NCBI GenBank assembly: GCA_021234155.1
Contig: JAJEKV010000286.1
Location: 126,001 to 190,000, forward strand
Origin: Isoetes taiwanensis
Taxonomy: Eukaryota > Streptophyta > Lycopodiopsida > Isoetales > Isoetaceae
DNA: 64,000 nt
Direction: 5' to 3'
In this document: one piece after another, positions 33,681 to 45,094 of the stretch
Position numbering within the stretch: position 1 is the stretch's first letter
Layout: every line of letters starts with the position of its first letter
Notes under the pieces: generated by a model
What the model was told of the DNA's origin: nothing
Databases searched by the model: none
What the model saw: the letters and a program-made list of their open reading frames with translations, nothing else
Program-made: the position numbers and the translations under genes

Positions 33681-35158
33681 GGAATGTTGAGATGAAGGCC
33701 GGGGATGTCAGAATGTACAGATGAAGGCCAGGGCTGGATCGAGAATGCTGAGTGATAAGAATCATGCTGGAACGATGAGAATCAAGGTTAGAATTTGCAT
33801 AATTATTTGTCATTGATTATCTCCCATTGTTGATTAGCTTGCAGAATCAAGAATGTTTGAAGTTTCAATTTATTTAGATCTAAATTCTAAATTTTAGTTT
33901 CTTCTAGATGTAAAGTCTTCAATGGAGCAATCAATCATTAGCAAATGTAAACTCAAAATCATCTTATGTTGTGATCAGCCTCACAGTTGGATAAAACTAG
34001 AGTAGTAACATGAAAAATAGAATTTTAAGTAGGAATATGATACCTTCTTAATCCTCACACATAAAAATGATCCTTTGAGCCATTCGATAGCTAAACTAAC
34101 ATCCGACACAGTCATAAGGACTATCTCTGCATTCAAATGCTCGGCTATTGTAGGCAGCAATCTGCATGAATATATTATTTGCTTAAAATACAAAGCAGTT
34201 GTATCATTATTTCAGACTCAAAAGTTCCTTAGACAAACTTACTGTGATTCAACCATTTCAGACCCAGAAAGAAGGTTCTCGTAAAGATGAACCTGCAAGA
34301 GAGTATGTGCATTAAACGATATATGGCACCATTCTGCCCCTTTCTAGTACATGACTGAAAAACACAGAATATTGTGGACAGCTGTTGCCTCCTCCATCCA
34401 TACATGACTATCACTTAACAAAAAGGTTTGCTAAGTGTGATGATCTCTTTCTTACTCGTTTTTTGCTTATACGGGTCTTATGGCCCTCTGCTGTACTCGT
34501 TTGTAAGTTCTCAAAAAAATTTGCTACATGGCTGTTGGTTATACCATCCTACGCCATGTGTCAAAAGGCATTGTGTTCATTGCAGTGATGACAAGCCATG
34601 AAGTTATTAACAGTTGTTAACTATTTGATCCTGTTAAACGTCCATAACTCAACTGTCAATTGTGTTGTTTTAACTTGAAACATATATCAACGCTATCTGG
34701 TGCTCTTATACACGCCATACAAGCTGCATTTACAACTTGGCCCTTTTCATCTTTGTAGTCATAGGAAGTCAGACTCCATTTGCGAAATATTCTAGATCTT
34801 TAGCCTTCTTTATATCTATCTATAACTTTAAGACCATTATGGGTTCTTGCCACTAGATGGTAACACTACATGTTAACTCCATTGTAGATCATGCACATGC
34901 GCTTACGCTGCAGATGCAAGTGTGCTTCTAGGCCTGCTCATGCCAAATTTAACACTACGTCAACTTTATAATTTCAGGCTTTATCTTTAGCATAAGTCAT
35001 GCTTTTAGTTTAGCATAATTTGGACATGTTTGCTCTTGCAGGATTATGGTCTGATAGCATGGCAAAATTGGTTGATGTAGTTGTGGCTATTCTTCAAAAC
35101 AATGTTATGCTTTTTCTTCAATTTTTCAATTTCATGGTGAATACAATGGAATTACAAA

Positions 35159-36293
35159 GTGAAGAGATCAAAAATGAAAGGAGAAATGGAATCCATGGCT
35201 TTGGCATCATTTTTAATTTCCCATTGGCTTTTAGGAAGTTTGGCAAAGCGCAGGGGAGATTTTTGGGTCTTCCCTCGGCAATCAACATTCAATGAGGTAA
35301 TTGAAACGCGCTCTTGGCATTTTAATCCCACTGTTCGTGATAGAAAGTGGCTTGAGTTCTACCGGATGGACTATGCTTCATTTGAGAGGCTTGTTGACTT
35401 GATCTCCCTTACTTGATTGTTCCTAGTAGAAAGGTGAGAGAACCATTAAGTGTTAGGACAGCGTTGAAGATCGTTTTGTATAGATGGGGGATGGCATGAG
35501 CCCCAGAAAGATGAGGATTTGTTTCAGGTTGGAAGATCAACGATTGAGAAGTACCACGGATATCATATGTGAGATTTTTGTCCAACAGCAGCAAGCTTTT
35601 GAGGGTGTTTATTCAAATTCGAGAGGGGAAGAGTTGCAAAAGAGTGATCCACGAGTTTGAGGAATTGTGTGGCCTTCTAATTGTTGTGGAGCTGTTGATG
35701 GGACTTACATAAGACTGAAATACAAACCAGGGAAAATGTATGACACCACTGCCTACAGGAACAGGAAACAATTTAGCTCCTTATTATTACAAGGCATGTG
35801 CGATGCCAACAAGATGTTTATGGATGTATGCTGCTTGTTTCCAGGAGGTGTCCATGATTCTACACAATTTGCAAAGTCATCGTTGTACAGGAAACTCAAG
35901 CATAAGATTGAGTGCAACTTACCCGATACTAAAGTTACCATGTGATAACTTCCAACAAGATAATAGGAGTGTGAGAGAAATTGATATCGACCTTATGTGC
36001 TTGGTGATAGAGCATATTCATCCCGTGATTTTTGTATGAAAATCTTTAATAAATACGAATGCTCTTATGACCAGTTTGATAGGTATGTCAAGCAAGGCCG
36101 AGTTGTGATTGAAAATACGTTTGGAATCTTGAAGGGAAAATTTCAGATTTTGGACAATTTAAGATGCCAGAAAATAGAGAAGACAAGTAGGATCATCATT
36201 GCTTGTTGTGCACTTCACAACTTCTGTCGGATGATGAAGCTTGGATTGCCTTTGAATGAACCAAGACCATTGGAAGATGTGCCAATGGGATGA
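35159..36293 (+). pseudogene. PIF/Harbinger transposase (HARBI1-like DDE nuclease)
   Basis: The N-terminal part reads RSWHFNPTVRDRKWLEFY and YASFERLVDLI, and a middle part follows in a shifted frame. Then come GAVDGTYIRLKYKP (first catalytic Asp), FPGGVHDSTQF, LGDRAYSSRDF (second Asp) and GRVVIENTFGILKGKF (catalytic Glu), ending in ALHNFCRMM. Length and order match plant Harbinger nucleases of 350 to 450 residues. At least three frame changes (near 35415, 35460-35660 and 35945-35997) break it. It would act in the nucleus with the ORF1 protein encoded convergently in the same element. Confidence 0.88.
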
Positions 36294-38689
36294 TAGAAAA
36301 CTTACAAGAGATGGGCAGGTGATTCGAAGTGCTATATTTCAGAGGTGGCTGGCGAAAAGAATCTCCGAATGATAAGGTTTGACAAGGTAGGACGCTTTAC
36401 TTTTTTAAAGATTCTGCTTCCATGCTTGAATACTCCTTTTGCTATGCTTATAAATTACCATGCAGGTTTCTTATGGGGTTGAGCGGATGAAGTTACCACT
36501 GCCTCGAATTTATAGGTGAATAATGAGTTAGTTTAAATGATTGTTGTGGCTATAGATGTTGAGGCAAATGTTCCACTGATTTGGCTAAAGCATGGCAGCA
36601 GTTTCCTCAGACAGAATTGATATATGTAGACCTTTAATAGAAAGTTTTAATGGAAAGTTTTTTTATTAATGCTGTGTTTCGGCATTCAGCCATGTGAAAT
36701 TGTGAAATTGTTGAATTTGTTGAGTTATACATGTCTGGAAGCCAACAGTAGAAATTCAGCCATGTGAAATCAATTTTGAAAACAATTATTCTCCATGTTG
36801 AATACTAGCATTTCTTATAATACTAGCATTTCTTGTTTTTGTTTTTATAATACTAGCATTTCTTGTTTATGAATGTTACTCCCACATGGCTAGCCTTTTA
36901 AATTCAGGGAAGCCATTATGCTGCATTTAAGTACAGAAAATGCATTGGCATTGGATAATTAAATCAGGCTGTTGGTCTTAATGGCGATTCTCATAATGGC
37001 TGATTCTATGCTTGTGCATTAATCAATTTAGTCATCTGCATATATTACACAACAATAGGAAATACCAATCATACTCAGTAGCAGAGATGCAATAAAGATT
37101 TAAGGCATAAAGATACCCAGCCATAAAGATACCCAGCCATAAGATTTAAGGCTGTGCAGATCGCGCCTTAAAGAACTTTAGAATATTCTGCAACCGTGTC
37201 TTTATCAAGTCTATAACTCTAAAAAGTTCATACGAGAGTGCTGCATGCTGCTGTATCCATGCTATATGCTAACAAAACAACACTTGTCCATAACTTAGAA
37301 GATACGAAGCCCAAAGCAGCTCTGGCTTTTGTATTTACACAGGGATAATATTATGCATGTCATTTTTTTCTGATCACGAATAGCACCAGGCCAATTTCTG
37401 TACATCTGTTAAACTTGCATGTCTAGCATAAAAGAGGTTCTTGGATCTACAAACGTGTAGATGCTTATGCAAAATGCAACATTAATCCTAAAAGTAGGGT
37501 GCAAAACTTGTATACTTCCTTAAGATTACGGTATCCTAGTGAGAATGAGATGGCTATCCTTGCACTTCTTTAGCAATATAGTATGCTTATATCGTGCAAT
37601 CCTTAATGCAGAGTGCTTTGTAGTCCAATAGTAGCAGGTAGAAGCATTTAAATACATTTATCTACAGTTTAAACTTCAGATTTAAGGCCTAGGCCAGAAT
37701 TTTACACTCGTTTTAGAAATATACACCAGAATGTGATGCTAGAGTGCACATGATCAAGTTTTTTTCTTTACTCATGCATAAATAATATGATCCTTAAAGA
37801 AACAAGTTAAAAGAGCCTGAATGTTGAAGCTCCTGATCAGAATCTTCTTCAGTTAAATCTTCATGCTGGATTGCTCCATCGAAGCAACATTATTGATGCT
37901 GGGTTCTGCCACGTACTCACTGCACTCAGTCTTCTGCGGGCTGTATTTGTTCATGCTGCCATCTTTATTTGCAACATGATTTTCTTCCAACCTATCTCCA
38001 TTATGCTTATCAAGATTGCTTGCTGGGCTGAGCAACCCGTTTCTACTTCTCTCTCACATAGGGCAGACTGATCTATACCAGCCCCTTTGATCAGGCTCAA
38101 AAGCTCAGGCCATACTGTGATATGCTTTGTTGATGTTGCCTTCCTTCTTTGTTGCAACAAGCCGTAAAAATTGTTTGTTGGGTTAAGTAACAGTTTCCCC
38201 TTCCTTCTTGCATAGAGCCTGCAGATCAAGATCAATGTCTGCTCCACGAATGAGATTGAGCATTTCCGCCTTGTTTGTTTGTTCTTGCCATAGGGATGCA
38301 AGAACCATGCGCTCATGTGAACCTGCTGTTGTTGATCAGCCATGGCCATATCCCTGATGATGGGCAGAGTAAATTTTGAAACTACTAAGACCATATAAAG
38401 TTCAAACTACAAAGAAATTCCAGGTAACTTCCAATTGCATTGTATCATTTGTTTGCAATGAATAACTCGTGCAATGAATCAATGTACATTTATGAGTTAC
38501 AGCTTATTGTCAGCTTATTGTCTGTACTGGAGATCCAACTAAAAAGTTTGCTTGCTCATGTTGCAGACTTTGGCCTTTCATTGCTAGGTCCTTCAACTCG
38601 TAATTACACTTAGTATGATCTTCTTTCCTCACATTGCGTGCTGCATGCTTGGTGCTTCAAGATTGTCTTGGACCTATTAAAGAACAAAC
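36294..38689. other. non-coding interior of the Harbinger element
   Basis: Between the two element genes there is about 2.4 kb of AT-rich sequence. ATAATACTAGCATTTCTT is repeated three times near 36795-36868, and GATACCCAGCCATAA is repeated near 37113-37143. The minus frames at 37853-38394 are weak; they may be ORF1 downstream sequence or captured DNA. I assign no gene. Confidence 0.4.
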
Positions 38690-39720
38690 AAATTAGCTTT
38701 TCTTATAGCAGAGTGGGATAATCATAAAAGCGTGCTTTGATGCATCAAAGTAGAAATTAGTTGGCGTGTTGAATGCATTTTGCTGTTGCATCATAGCTGA
38801 AAACATTTCAGACATCCTCATCTGATTTTCTTGCCTTTGAAGTTCTATCTTATGAGCAAACTCCATTCTTTGAAGCTCGAGAGTTTGCTCATGCATCATT
38901 TTTCTAGATTAGTTGTTAGATAGTTACAAATTGAAATTCAACTTATAATAAAAATCATAATACCTTCTCAAATCTCATGTTCTCCGCCTCTACCATGCCT
39001 CTCAAAGCTTCCGCCATGTCCGCTTCCGTTGTCTTGAATTTCCTTTTTCTCGAATTCTTTTCCTTTTACTCCCTGCCCTCTACCGCCTCTTCCGTGGACT
39101 GTTTGGAACCTCAATGTCATTATCCATTTGAGTGTCATTATCCACGTGATATGAACTTGATGTTGCTGCAGCAGTGGCAGCCTCATCATTTACAATGAAA
39201 GGCCTTTCTCTTTGTCTTCTAAAATGGCGTGAGCTTGGTGCAGTGGTGGCAGCCCCATCATCGCCAACAAAAGTCCTTTGTCTTTGCACATCTTGATTCT
39301 CCTCATAGTCATCATGTGCATCCTCTTCTTCAAGATCATGCATTGGCATTTGAGTAATGCCATCAATCAACACCACAAGGTACACCAATGTGTTTTGGGC
39401 TCTTGGAGAAAATGGCGTCTAAAAGCTCATAAAGGGGCCAATTGTTTGCGGCTGCTCCTGTTTGAGAGACTTGCTCTCTCACTTTTTATATTTCGCTTTC
39501 AGCTTTTCTACTTTTGCTCTTAGCTGCTTGACACTCAAATCCAATCCATATGCTCTTTGCAAATCATTAGCAATCTGCAGCCATTGCTTTGAAGACAAAA
39601 ATTTCTATCATTGATGAGAAAGAAATTACTGTATAGCTTCACAAAGCGCCAGTCTCTTTGTCCATATTCCAATGTCTTTGTGCCTTTGGTGATGTAAAAC
39701 CTTCACTAGGCTGCCCTCGA
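38690..39720 (-). pseudogene. Harbinger ORF1, Myb/SANT-like DNA-binding protein
   Basis: Read on minus, the N-terminal part (about 39530-39720) gives DWRFVKLYSNFFLINDRNF, then QWLQIANDL and VKQLRAKVEKLKAKYK in changing frames. This is the pattern of the plant Myb/SANT-like domain that ORF1 of PIF/Harbinger elements uses to bind element ends. An acidic low-complexity linker (39080-39388) follows, then a Glu/Gln-rich coiled coil (QTLELQRMEFAHKIELQRQ, 38693-38899). Several frameshifts and stops interrupt it. Its location in the same element as the transposase relic supports the call. Confidence 0.65.
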
Positions 39721-40548
39721 TTGATCAATACCGATTTGCAAATCCTTCAAAGTTAGTATTCATGATTAGATCTTAGCTTTTTTGTGCATGCAATTCATAT
39801 GGAACACTTCAACTAAAAATCTGATAAAGGAAACATCTCAGATAGTGATAATCTGGATACCACTGATTGCTTTTTGATAGATCAGCATATAAGTCAAAAC
39901 TTCGACTGCTACAATTCAACCATGCCATTTATAAAGGTGGATTTGAACCATACCAGACAGACCCCACATTTACATTACTAGATTTGAACTATTTACATTG
40001 CTGGAGTAGATAAGATGGTGTACCTCTGAATATCCGAAATCTCTCCTTTCTTGCCACTCCACTGCATGCTCATAAGTTTGAAACCCTGTTTACAGTTGAA
40101 AAAAAACCAAAATTTAGCACATGTAATTCAAGAATGTTCCATTCATGGATAAAAGTAATAACTTACCTCTGAGAATCCGGAAATCGTGGCCCTGGTGATC
40201 CAACACATGTTCAAATCCCTGCTCAGAACCCTCATTATGTGTGCATTTGAAATAAGTAGATTTTGCAAAGGAAAGTAAAATTTCAAGGGAGATTAACCTG
40301 TTCTTCAGTGACAACAGGTGGGCCGACCTGTCTGAATGCAGAAAGAGCCGATTTTTTCATGCCGCTCCGTTCTCTCCGTTCTCCGAAGACTCTCTCCGTT
40401 CAAGCAATTCGTGGATGCTGTTAACAGGTTCTTAACAATCCGTTAACAAAACTGGTTAAAAATTAGGAGGCCCCTCCTCTCTCGTATAAAAATGGTATAC
40501 GGAGACTCTACGGGAGGGGGTAAAAAACGTTACATGTGGCCATGCTTA

Positions 40549-40960
40549 CTGATTCCGCGTGACCGGCGGCGCAAGTTCCTCTGTTTTTAGGGTTCGTGGA
40601 GCTCCTTTGCCGCAGATCCTTCATGCAGCTTCTTCATGCAGATTCTTCGCCGCAGATCCTTCATGCAGCTTCTTCATACAGTGTTTGGAGTCACAGGTTC
40701 GCAAGTCGCGAGCTTCTTCAAGCTTTTTCAAGCTTTTTCGTTTTGCAATGGCATGTCTGTAGTTGCCGGCAGCAAGGATAGAAGATCTGCAACAAAAATC
40801 TCTGTAAATCCTTTTCTTTTTGCAAATCTCTCTCTTTTTTCTTTCTTCGAGTTGCACCAGCTCTGTAAATCTTTCTTCCCCTATTTCCATTTTGTAGGGG
40901 AATGGAGGTTGGGACTCCATTCCCGGATTTGCAGGTGCGGTCCCGCGACCGGCGTTCCCC
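40549..40960. repeat. leader-like sequence with short CTTCATGCAG repeats
   Basis: Between the Harbinger element and the membrane-gene half are imperfect tandem copies of CCGCAGATCCTTCATGCAG and CTTCTTCATGCAG (40611-40680), then AAGCTTTTTCAAGC. From about 40880 the sequence resembles the element at 33290-33330 (CCCTATTTCCATTTTGTA and a GTCCCGCGACCGGCG string). It probably belongs to the element that split the membrane gene. The open frames over it have no domain. Confidence 0.4.
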
Positions 40961-41850
40961 TATACATGATCGCCAGATTTGAAAACAGAAGCCAGCGATA
41001 AACCTTGTCCCACAAACAGAGCACATACGAGTAGTCCCGAGGTCTCTACCCACAGAAATGAGTACTGGTTTTTGACATAAACCAAATGCTTAAAAACTCC
41101 AAACCTTCTTAAATGCTCTTCATAATAATCCTTGCGGTCAGGATACCCACTGTGATTATTTTGTTGTGGCCAAGGAATATCACTGTTTACAGTTAAGAGA
41201 CAGTCAATCAGTGTGTTGTCGATGCGATCAAACCCTGTCCTGGCAGTTTCATTGTCCGTCAAATCTCCGGAAGGCAAAGGCTGCCAAAGCCGAAAGATTT
41301 CATGGGTCCGGCAGATGGATATAATAAGCAAAAAGGGTAGAAGAAATTGGTAGCTCCAGAGATGGCGGAAATTGGGTAAGATTGGTGAGGTAGAAAGCGA
41401 ATTCTGAAATTCGAGAAGAGAGGCGAGCTGCAGCGTTCAAATCAGGCTGAGAAGAGCCAGAGAAGCGTAAGAAGAGGGCCAAAAGGAACATAATGGAAGC
41501 AAGGAAATGAAGATGAGGGGTGAGATCTGCAGGGCTAAAGGTAATTCCCAATGCGACAAGCGGAGAAATTAGAGTCGGAGAGAGGAGGTGATGCGTCACT
41601 GCGTCCTGCCAACCAAAGAACACATTGCAATGTCGGGCCAATTCTGCAGCAAAGAGGGCGCTGCAGAGGGCCAATGCGAAGAAATCAGCATACCTGCCGC
41701 TGAAGAGCTGATAGATGTCGATCAATCTTTGCGAGAAGCTGGGCTTCACCGCTGCCCATATAATTAAGAATATCAGTAGTAGAACCGCCAGCCATGATGT
41801 TAGTATTTTCTTCAGGCTCTGACTACAAAATCCAACTACAAAATCCATTC
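40961..41850 (-). pseudogene. third membrane-gene copy, N-terminal half
   Basis: Minus-strand frames 41300-41848 and 40960-41331 encode the first half of the membrane protein, from SLKKILTSWLAVLLLIFL through the first membrane spans to VGQGLSLASVFKSGDHV, about 90 percent like 7836-9716. One frame change lies near 41300-41340. It stops exactly at the point (TATACATGATCGCC, the codons after GDHVY) where the other half has been displaced to 31313-32280. The 5' flank (41860-42665) is preserved. It cannot encode the C-terminal domain. Confidence 0.85.
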
Positions 41851-42665
41851 AAAATCCATTCAAAATCCAACTACAAGAGGATCTGATAATGGTCGCGCCC
41901 TTCCAGGCCATACTAGTTCTCGGAATAAATTCCCAGTTGAAGGGGTCATGTGCACTCTTGGGTAAATTCTGGGGTAAAAACGTCTGTTCGGGGTAAAAAT
42001 GTTTGTTCCGCTAGTAATTTTTTTCGTTAAGCTAGCATATTCCAGGAAATTTTTCCCTACATCCTTATACAATATTTCTATGGCAATACAGATTTCCAAT
42101 TGGAAACTTGAAAAATCCGACTACTTTAGCGAACATTAGGAAATTTTTCGATAAGGTTTAACACTGGTCATGTGCTTGAAGAGGCCTCTCCAGGCATATT
42201 AGCTAACATACTAGGTAGGAAGATGCAATTACAGCCGCCCGATTGTGAAAGCAACCAAGGGACATGATCTCGAAGATGGGGCGATGGTTGACGTCATGTA
42301 GACATTGCAAGGAAAGTTATTGCAATTCAAGCCTTCAATCTTCAGTCCTCAGAGCCACAATGAGAATTCCAAAGCATGAGTGTGCCTTACATGTAGTGAA
42401 TTATCCTTGTCTTTAAAGCAACCTAACTCCTTGAGGTAGGTGTCTAATAAGGCCTACTTACCAACCTATCTTCAATACTGACATTATGTAGGCACTACCT
42501 TGCAAGTTGTAAAAGATATAGGACCAAAACAAGCAAAGAGATGCTAATGTACAATACTACAATTTGGATCACACAACATATAAGAATGGTACGTATGGGG
42601 GTATATGCCCACTGGGACCATTTTTCGACGTGGACAATGGGGCCCCATGATCAGTGGCAATCGAA
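41851..42665. repeat. upstream flank of third membrane-gene copy
   Basis: This is homologous to 9717-9892 plus 10215-10870 without the MITE-like insert, and so confirms that insert as secondary. Near the gene start, AATCCATTCAAAATCC is locally duplicated (41840-41870). No independent gene is seen. Confidence 0.7.
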
Positions 42666-43585
42666 AGCGGGTCACCAGGCTACCGAAAAGTGGAAGCAAT
42701 GGGCATACCCCCATATAACTTGAAATTGGAAGCTGCTTGGCCATTTTCTTTCCAGGCAGAGGGCGATGGCAGCCACTGACAGTCGATGGCCATAGCGCTT
42801 AGCGTCTATGCAACTCTGCATCCTCGGGCGGGTATCGCGCTCGCTCTCTTCATCAATGTTTTATAATGAAGGTTGTTTGGTGTAGTAACCTTTGTTCAAG
42901 TTACAGTAATTTTTATTCTCTGCATAGTAACTTTTTCTTTTGATGCTTTTAGTTGCATGCAAGTCGGATGAGCAAGATATGGCTTCGGTAGATAGCACAT
43001 AGTGACGAAAAGGAGCATGAAATAATCATGAAGGACAAAGAAAGCAAGATAGAATGTGAGTGAAGATGGATGCAAATAGTTTTCTATGATTCGAGTGCAA
43101 TATTGTCTGGTTTTTATCCATGGAGACTTGAATAGCAACAAAGAATACAACAGCACTATTACTGGTTAGGCTTGGGCAGGATTAAAAAAACCCCATTCCA
43201 AAGGGATTTTCGAGGGAAAAACCTTGGCAGTAATAGGCCCGCTGAGAAACTGTACATTTGTACATCTTAATATAGCTATAAAGGACACAATTGAGCTTCA
43301 ATGTCCAATACCTCCTGGAGGTATGATGCTAGTTATCGTACTGAAGCCATTTCAATGAATGGAAGGGTACAGCTCATAGATCGACTACGAGGGGCCGGTG
43401 CTCTGAAATTTGTTATGATTGGGCATTGCAAGTTGAGATGCATCTACTTTCCAACATTTTACTAGTATGTCCTGTGTCCGATCACTAAGATGTCATGTTG
43501 AAGGATCACTATCAGCTAAAAGCCATCACTACATATTATGTTTTAGAAAGGAGTTTGTCAAAAGTCTATTCGAATTATACCAAAG
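42666..43585. other. no gene seen
   Basis: Ordinary AT-rich sequence. The minus frame at 42896-43156 has no motif. It may contain the 3' untranslated part of the minus-strand RING-like gene that ends at 43586. Confidence 0.4.
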
Positions 43586-44818
43586 CTAGTTTCTCAAGGA
43601 GGGCATGCACGATTTCATGTTAAGCACGGCATATTGCCGCTCCAATATAATATATCCATCTTCCACTGGACAGAACCTACTGCCCAGCATCCAATCCAAT
43701 AAACACCTCAAATGCAGACGATGTCCACATCCTAAGGCATACCAACCAACTTGAGTCAGATTATCCCCACAACTTGCACAATATCTGTAGTCCCCATTCT
43801 TTATATCCTCCCTCTGGCCCTCATAGGTATTCGGGAGGGAGATATGCAACACCCTGCTCCTTCGAGACTCTAAGCGGATCAGAATCTAAAGCTCTGGTCA
43901 AACTGCGCATATGCTCATTATCTACCCTCAACGACAAGTTTTCCCTACCCAAAGCTGCAAGCTGATTCTTTGTGTCTGCTAATTCCGCAGCCATCTTGTC
44001 ATGGGCATTCACACGGTCTTTTAAGCGCAAGTTGTCCTCTGACAGAGTAAGATTTCGACTTCTTTCATTTTCTAACTGCGTCTTGAGATCTACCTCTTGA
44101 TCCACAGCACCCTCTGCCACAACACCCCCAACTTCTAAAAGTTTTATAGCATCTGCAAGCAAGTAAGTTATAGTTACGGGTTCATCACCCAAGGCGCTTT
44201 CAGAATCGTCCGCATGCTTAACTCTCTTGCTGCTGCCACTACCACTTCCTTGCTTCCATTTTCTGCTCGCGTAATTTATATTACAATCTCATAATACACT
44301 TGCTTGGCAAACGTCTTGCTGAATTCATGATTTTTTATCATAGTTCCTTTCATTTGAACCCATCTCTCCAAAGCTTTAGCTCGGACTTTAGGGACCTTGC
44401 AGTATACTTTATACTTGCCTGCTCTCCTGCTTGGCCAGTCGGCATTGAACTGTTTGACGTCTAAATTAGCCTCCACATCCTCGTAATCTGCCCCTTGCGG
44501 GCAATAACCTGAGCCCATGTCACATACAACTCCATGAACCTCTGTAATTGTAACACCTTTCCTGGCCACTTCCGCCATTGCCCTTAGCCTCACCAACTCT
44601 TTTGCACGCGTTTCATTTGTTCTAGGATGTTCTTCTGCTCTCTGTTGTTGTGCTCTAACCTCCGATAATATAGGTAGAGAAGGGAATACAAAGCCATCTG
44701 GAGTTCTCAAAGAGGACGGGAAGGAGAGGTTAACCCCCTACCCAGTTTCATCAGCCACTTCTCTTTGCTCACGAGACACAGTCTCTTGCTGATGAGACGT
44801 ACACGGTTGTTGAGACAT
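43586..44818 (-). pseudogene. coiled-coil plus RING-like zinc finger protein (broken)
   Basis: From an ATG at 44818 the minus strand encodes MSQQPCTSHQQET, then a TAG (44740-44738) in an otherwise open frame to 44276. This N-terminal region contains VCDMGSGYCPQG and FNADWPSRRAGKYKVYCK and is of unknown type. A frame change leads to a Ser/Gly linker and a coiled coil (LTLSEDNLRLKDRV to LAALGRENLSLRVDNEHM, about 43900-44130). A second change near 43830 leads to YCASCGDNLTQVGWYALGCG, then HRLHLRCLLDWM and FCPVE, with the Cys/His spacing of a compact RING-H2-like finger. RING proteins usually act as ubiquitin ligases. A second copy lies at 48215-48700. Lesions are few, so it decayed recently, or part of the damage is consensus error. 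Confidence 0.65.
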
Positions 44819-45094
44819 ACTTTTTGGCACGGTTTGTGAGTAGGTTGTTTTTTCAATTAACTGCACAAAATAAAAACAACTCAATATGACTTATAAATCA
44901 CAAAAGAAATTAAGTGCAACGAAAACAAATACATAAAATGGCAAGAATCTTATATTATAATGTTATACCGTAAGTCTGTAGTGCATCGAGCCCTAATTTG
45001 AATGGCCGAGATCATCTGGATGCATCCGAAGGCCTAGATTTATTGCACGACTTACCAACACTGTGATTGATCATGCTTCGATCTCTTAAGGAGA
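44819..45094. other. 5' flank of the RING-like gene
   Basis: Short AT-rich stretch between the gene start and the polypurine tract. I see no clear TATA box at a useful distance. Nothing else is recognisable. Confidence 0.3.

Larger units (their letters stand above)
33401..40545. mobile_element. PIF/Harbinger DNA transposon, 7.1 kb
   Basis: A TTA triplet at 33398-33400 and again at 40546-40548 fits the 3-bp target duplication of this superfamily. The ends share GGCCACATG followed by a T-run and C-run (left GGCCACATGACATTTTTTT; right, reversed, GGCCACATGTAACGTTTTTT). Subterminal words CTTAACAATTT and GTTAACAAAACTGGTTAA occur on both sides. Inside are a DDE transposase relic on plus (35159-36293) and a Myb/SANT-like ORF1 relic on minus (38690-39720), the two-gene set expected for PIF/Harbinger. 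The element sits between the two halves of the third membrane-gene copy. Confidence 0.8.
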
